64,000 nt of DNA. Origin: Fimbriiglobus sp043785105 (lineage in GTDB: Bacteria > Planctomycetota > Planctomycetia > Gemmatales > Gemmataceae). Under the pieces are notes generated by a model, which was given only the letters and a program-made list of their open reading frames with translations, was not told the origin of the DNA and ran no database searches. The DNA lies in the NCBI GenBank assembly GCA_043785105.1, contig JAYVXO010000214.1, positions 7,330 to 71,329 of the forward strand. Reading direction: 5' to 3'. The position numbers and the translations under genes were made by a program. Below are positions 61,659 to 64,000 of this stretch, one piece after another (within the stretch, counting starts at the first letter, position 1; every line of letters starts with the position of its first letter).

Positions 61659-62678
61659 TTACTCTTGGGGATACAACGCGGTGGACAAGTACCGTTCGCC
61701 GAGGTCTGGAAGAATGACAACGATTGTTTTCCCCGCGTTCTCCTCGCGCTTCGCAATTGCAAGAGCCGCCGCCGCTGCTGCACCGCAACTGATCCCGACG
61801 AGCATGCCTTCTTGCTTGGCGAGTTGGCGGGCGGTCTCAAAGGATTCATCGTCAGTCACTTGGAAGACTTCATCCACGAGCGTGTAGCCGCCGTCGTTGG
61901 CGCGTTTCAGTCCGTCGAGCAACACACCGGGAATAAACCCGGCCCCGATGCCTTGGATCTTGTGCCGTCCGGGGACGACTTGATTCGCGGGCACGCCTTG
62001 CGTGATGTGTTGCGTCAGTACCGTGCTGGCAGTCGGTTCCACGGCGACACACTTGATGTTGGGATTTCGCTTTTTGAACACTTCGCCACAACCCGTAATC
62101 GTGCCACCCGTGCCGACGCCCGAGACGAAGATGTCGAACTTGCCGTCGGTCGCGTGCCAGATTTCCTCGGCAGTCGTTTGGCGGTGAATTTCGGGGTTCG
62201 AGGGGTTTTTGAACTGCTGCGGAATGAACGCCTTCGGTTCGCCGCCGTGCTCGCGGAACAACTCTTCGGCCCGCGAGACCGCTCCGTTCATGCCCTTTTC
62301 GGCGGGGGTCAGGTGCAGTTCGGCGCCGAATGCTTTTAGCAACCGGCGGCGTTCCAGCGACATGCTTTCCGGCATCGTAATCACGAGCCGATAGCCTTTC
62401 GCGGCACACACGAACGCCAGCCCGATGCCGGTGTTTCCAGACGTGGCTTCGATAATCACCGTGTCCTTGGTGATCTTCCCTTCCGCTTCGCCAGCTTCGA
62501 TCATCGCGGCGCCGATCCGGTCTTTCACGGACCACAGCGGGTTGAAGTTTTCGAGTTTCGCAATGACGGTCGCCTTGCACCCCGCAGTAATGCGTCGCAG
62601 CTTGATAAGCGGTGTGCCGCCAATGGTTTCCGTGATGTTGTCGTAAACCTTGGCGCGAATTGTAGCAGTCTCGTGCAT
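61659..62678 (-). CDS. cysK: Cysteine synthase (O-acetylserine sulfhydrylase)
   Basis: 339 residues from ATG after AGGAGAG; a 28-codon upstream extension has no site. Converts O-acetylserine and sulfide to cysteine with PLP. GGTPLIKLRRI, SVKDRIGAAMIEAG with the PLP Lys, EATSGNTGIGLAFV, and the phosphate loop SGVGTGGTITG are standard. Slightly longer than the typical 310-320. Cysteine supply fits the many Cys-rich products here but is a housekeeping function. Confidence 0.95.
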   Translation of the reverse strand: MHETATIRAKVYDNITETIGGTPLIKLRRITAGCKATVIAKLENFNPLWSVKDRIGAAMIEAGEAEGKITKDTVIIEATSGNTGIGLAFVCAAKGYRLVITMPESMSLERRRLLKAFGAELHLTPAEKGMNGAVSRAEELFREHGGEPKAFIPQQFKNPSNPEIHRQTTAEEIWHATDGKFDIFVSGVGTGGTITGCGEVFKKRNPNIKCVAVEPTASTVLTQHITQGVPANQVVPGRHKIQGIGAGFIPGVLLDGLKRANDGGYTLVDEVFQVTDDESFETARQLAKQEGMLVGISCGAAAAAALAIAKREENAGKTIVVILPDLGERYLSTALYPQE

Positions 62679-62845
62679 CACGAACTCTCCTGAATGGGTA
62701 GTAGTGTGAAGTACCTCATCAAGATGATACTGGTTCTCGACGAATCGAGTTACTGGAAACACGACACCCGTCCGTCATCAAAACCAAAGCCTCGGTTGCA
62801 ACGATTGCACAGGCTAAAAGTTTCGCAGAAATGTCATTTTATTTG

Positions 62846-62875
62846 TTGACCTTGCGAATCAATGCAATTTATCAT
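62846..62875 (+). promoter_or_regulatory. Promoter of the small beta-protein gene
   Basis: -35 TTGACC (62846-62851), 18-base spacer, -10 TATCAT (62870-62875), inside an AT-rich tract about 70 bases before the ATG. The rest of 62679-62943 is the divergent space to cysK. Confidence 0.55.
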
Positions 62876-62943
62876 GGCCGCACGAGCCGAACATTCGTCC
62901 GTTCGGTCGAAAAAAACCTTCACGGTTACGAGAGGTGCTCACG

Positions 62944-63306
62944 ATGGCTGTTATCTCAATCAATATTACCGATGCCAAGGGTGGAGTTGGGACCGACACT
63001 GCCGCCACTTATACGGTTAACATCTCTGCGACTGGATCGACACTCGCCGTCGGTCTCGGCGTGACGCTCGATGAAGTCGGATCGACCAGGAAGTGGACTG
63101 GAACATTAACACAGTTCGTAACCAGTTCGGGCATGTGGGAGGCGTCGCTCACTTACGCGGGAGTATCCAGCGTACAAGCACAAAGTTCGTACCCGTCCAC
63201 CTCGTCCGCGATCGCCAGTACGTTCATCCTGGCGATCAAGAACAACGCAACGCCGCCGGTTCAAATCTCGAACGACGCCACGGTAACGATCGATGTCTTC
63301 GCGTAG
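62944..63306 (+). CDS. Small hypothetical protein, beta-rich
   Basis: 120 residues; GAGGTG 6 bases before the ATG. No signal peptide: it begins MAVISINITDAKGGVGTDTAATYTVNISATGS, Thr/Ser-rich, with alternating hydrophobics (SSAIASTFILAIKNNATPP), ending TVTIDVFA. All-beta, Ig-like or filament-like appearance. No charged active site visible. A strong promoter suggests high expression. Family unknown. Confidence 0.6.
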   Translation: MAVISINITDAKGGVGTDTAATYTVNISATGSTLAVGLGVTLDEVGSTRKWTGTLTQFVTSSGMWEASLTYAGVSSVQAQSSYPSTSSAIASTFILAIKNNATPPVQISNDATVTIDVFA

Positions 63307-63332
63307 TGCCATACCACGCGAACGAGTGAACT

Positions 63333-64000
63333 CTACGGGCGGGGTGTCCCCGCCCGGTTAAAATCCTTAAGCAATTGCTGGTACAAAACGTTGTCGGGGT
63401 AGAACAGTTCGGCTTTTCCAACCCCGAGTAGCGACTTGACGCGGCAACCCCAAATCCCCATTCCGATTCGGTTATTTGTTACGGTGTAAAGGCGATAAAA
63501 GCCAAACGCAGTCCGTGCTAGCAAATAACGATAGTCACTAATGTCCCTGTTTTCTTGACGCAAGCCCATTAGCAACCGTTTCGCACAGTTGAGATTTCCC
63601 TCAGCGGTTTTGAACTGCGAATTGGCGAGGGCGATCTCGCTGCGGGTTAGGTACGTTGCCGCTAACCACTCCTTATAAAGTGGCGTTTGTGGGTGCATTT
63701 TTTGCATTTCTTCGATCCCAGCCGTCGCAGTTTCCAGATCAATTGCTGCCAATACCGATGCCGCAGGGGACGATTGAGGCGGTAGTTTTGTGAAGGTTTC
63801 TGCGCGCTCAGCTATCACGAGTAACCGGATAAAGCGGTGGTCCCGTTCCAGGGGCGGGGTCGGCTTTGTTTCATCAATCAGCTTGATCGCTTCGGCGTGT
63901 GCGGTCAACGCCTCAGTCAATTGGTTGGTCGTCCGGTGCGTGACTGCAACCTCTTTTAAGCCAGCAGCCAGTAGCATCTTGTGCAGAACCTGTTGACTGA
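63333..64000 (-). CDS. C-terminal part of a TPR-like protein (runs off right edge)
   Basis: At least 221 residues; the frame stays open to the edge (SQQVLHKMLLAAGLKEVAV), so the visible Met is not necessarily the start. Helix-turn-helix pairs (TNQLTEALTAHAEAIKLIDET; YKEWLAATYLTRSEIALANSQFKTAEGNLNCAKRLLMG) look like TPR repeats, often found at the C-terminus of planctomycete Ser/Thr kinases. The catalytic part, if any, lies outside the window. Confidence 0.6.
   Translation of the reverse strand, partial: SQQVLHKMLLAAGLKEVAVTHRTTNQLTEALTAHAEAIKLIDETKPTPPLERDHRFIRLLVIAERAETFTKLPPQSSPAASVLAAIDLETATAGIEEMQKMHPQTPLYKEWLAATYLTRSEIALANSQFKTAEGNLNCAKRLLMGLRQENRDISDYRYLLARTAFGFYRLYTVTNNRIGMGIWGCRVKSLLGVGKAELFYPDNVLYQQLLKDFNRAGTPRP

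Noticed and set aside
1..64000. CRISPR array, rRNA operon or replication origin
   Set aside because: No regularly spaced repeats, no rRNA sequence and no DnaA-box cluster or rep gene were recognised by eye.

Overview
The window looks like chromosome from a planctomycete of the Gemmataceae type. The evidence is lineage-typical proteins: a DUF1559 prepilin-like protein with a small lipoprotein partner, a BBP7-type outer-membrane barrel, an FlgI-like protein carrying HEAT-like repeats, secreted proteins with C-terminal anchors, and many HTH/kinase genes. No taxonomy search was possible.

Layout. From 1 to about 33.7 kb the DNA is very GC-rich and accessory in character. It holds: (a) a partial lipoprotein and a possible HhH/nuclease-fold protein (1-1.75 kb); (b) a heavy-metal module made of a two-domain HMA protein, a P1B-type ATPase and a czcC-czcB-czcA efflux operon with two small Cys/His-rich secreted proteins, a lipoprotein and an EamA transporter with a histidine tail (1.8-18 kb, interrupted at 2.5-4.7 kb by a membrane protein and a class-V aminotransferase-fold protein, and at 7-8.3 kb by the DUF1559 pair); (c) a strongly structured non-coding block followed by a 206-residue ORF, next to a fused XRE-HTH/GTPase (18.1-21.6 kb); (d) a broken ParA gene with a ribbon-helix-helix partner and a plasmid-type protein (21.7-23.9 kb); (e) a VirD4/TraG-like ATPase with a coiled-coil partner (25-29.2 kb); (f) a kinase fragment, then an HTH-pseudokinase, a Cas4-reminiscent membrane protein, a beta-class DNA methyltransferase and an HTH_17 protein (29.1-33.1 kb). 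It ends in a serine-tRNA-like 3' end and a frameshifted tyrosine-recombinase remnant (33.2-33.7 kb). I read this as an integrated plasmid or ICE-like island whose left end lies outside the window.

From 33.7 kb onward GC is visibly lower and the genes look like core chromosome: a class III aminotransferase, GT4 and GT39 glycosyltransferases, a REP/RAYT locus, a three-gene secreted Cys-rich operon with an out-of-frame GA-repeat leader, a PQQ-type sugar dehydrogenase, SMC, an FlgI-like protein, BBP7, an alanine-glyoxylate-type aminotransferase, an isochorismatase-fold hydrolase, a MoxR-DUF58-transglutaminase cluster, an S1-domain protein, cysteine synthase and two small or partial genes at the right edge.

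How they work together. The metal genes form a plausible periplasm-to-outside efflux chain: the ATPase exports from the cytoplasm, CzcCBA exports from the periplasm, and HMA, lipoprotein and His-rich proteins bind metal. No MerR, ArsR or two-component metal regulator is visible here. The most novel-looking items are the structured RNA plus ORF cassette beside the XRE-GTPase (18.1-21.6 kb), the HTH-pseudokinase/Cas4-like/methyltransferase cluster (29.6-33.1 kb) and the possible phase-variable leader at 42.45-42.54 kb.
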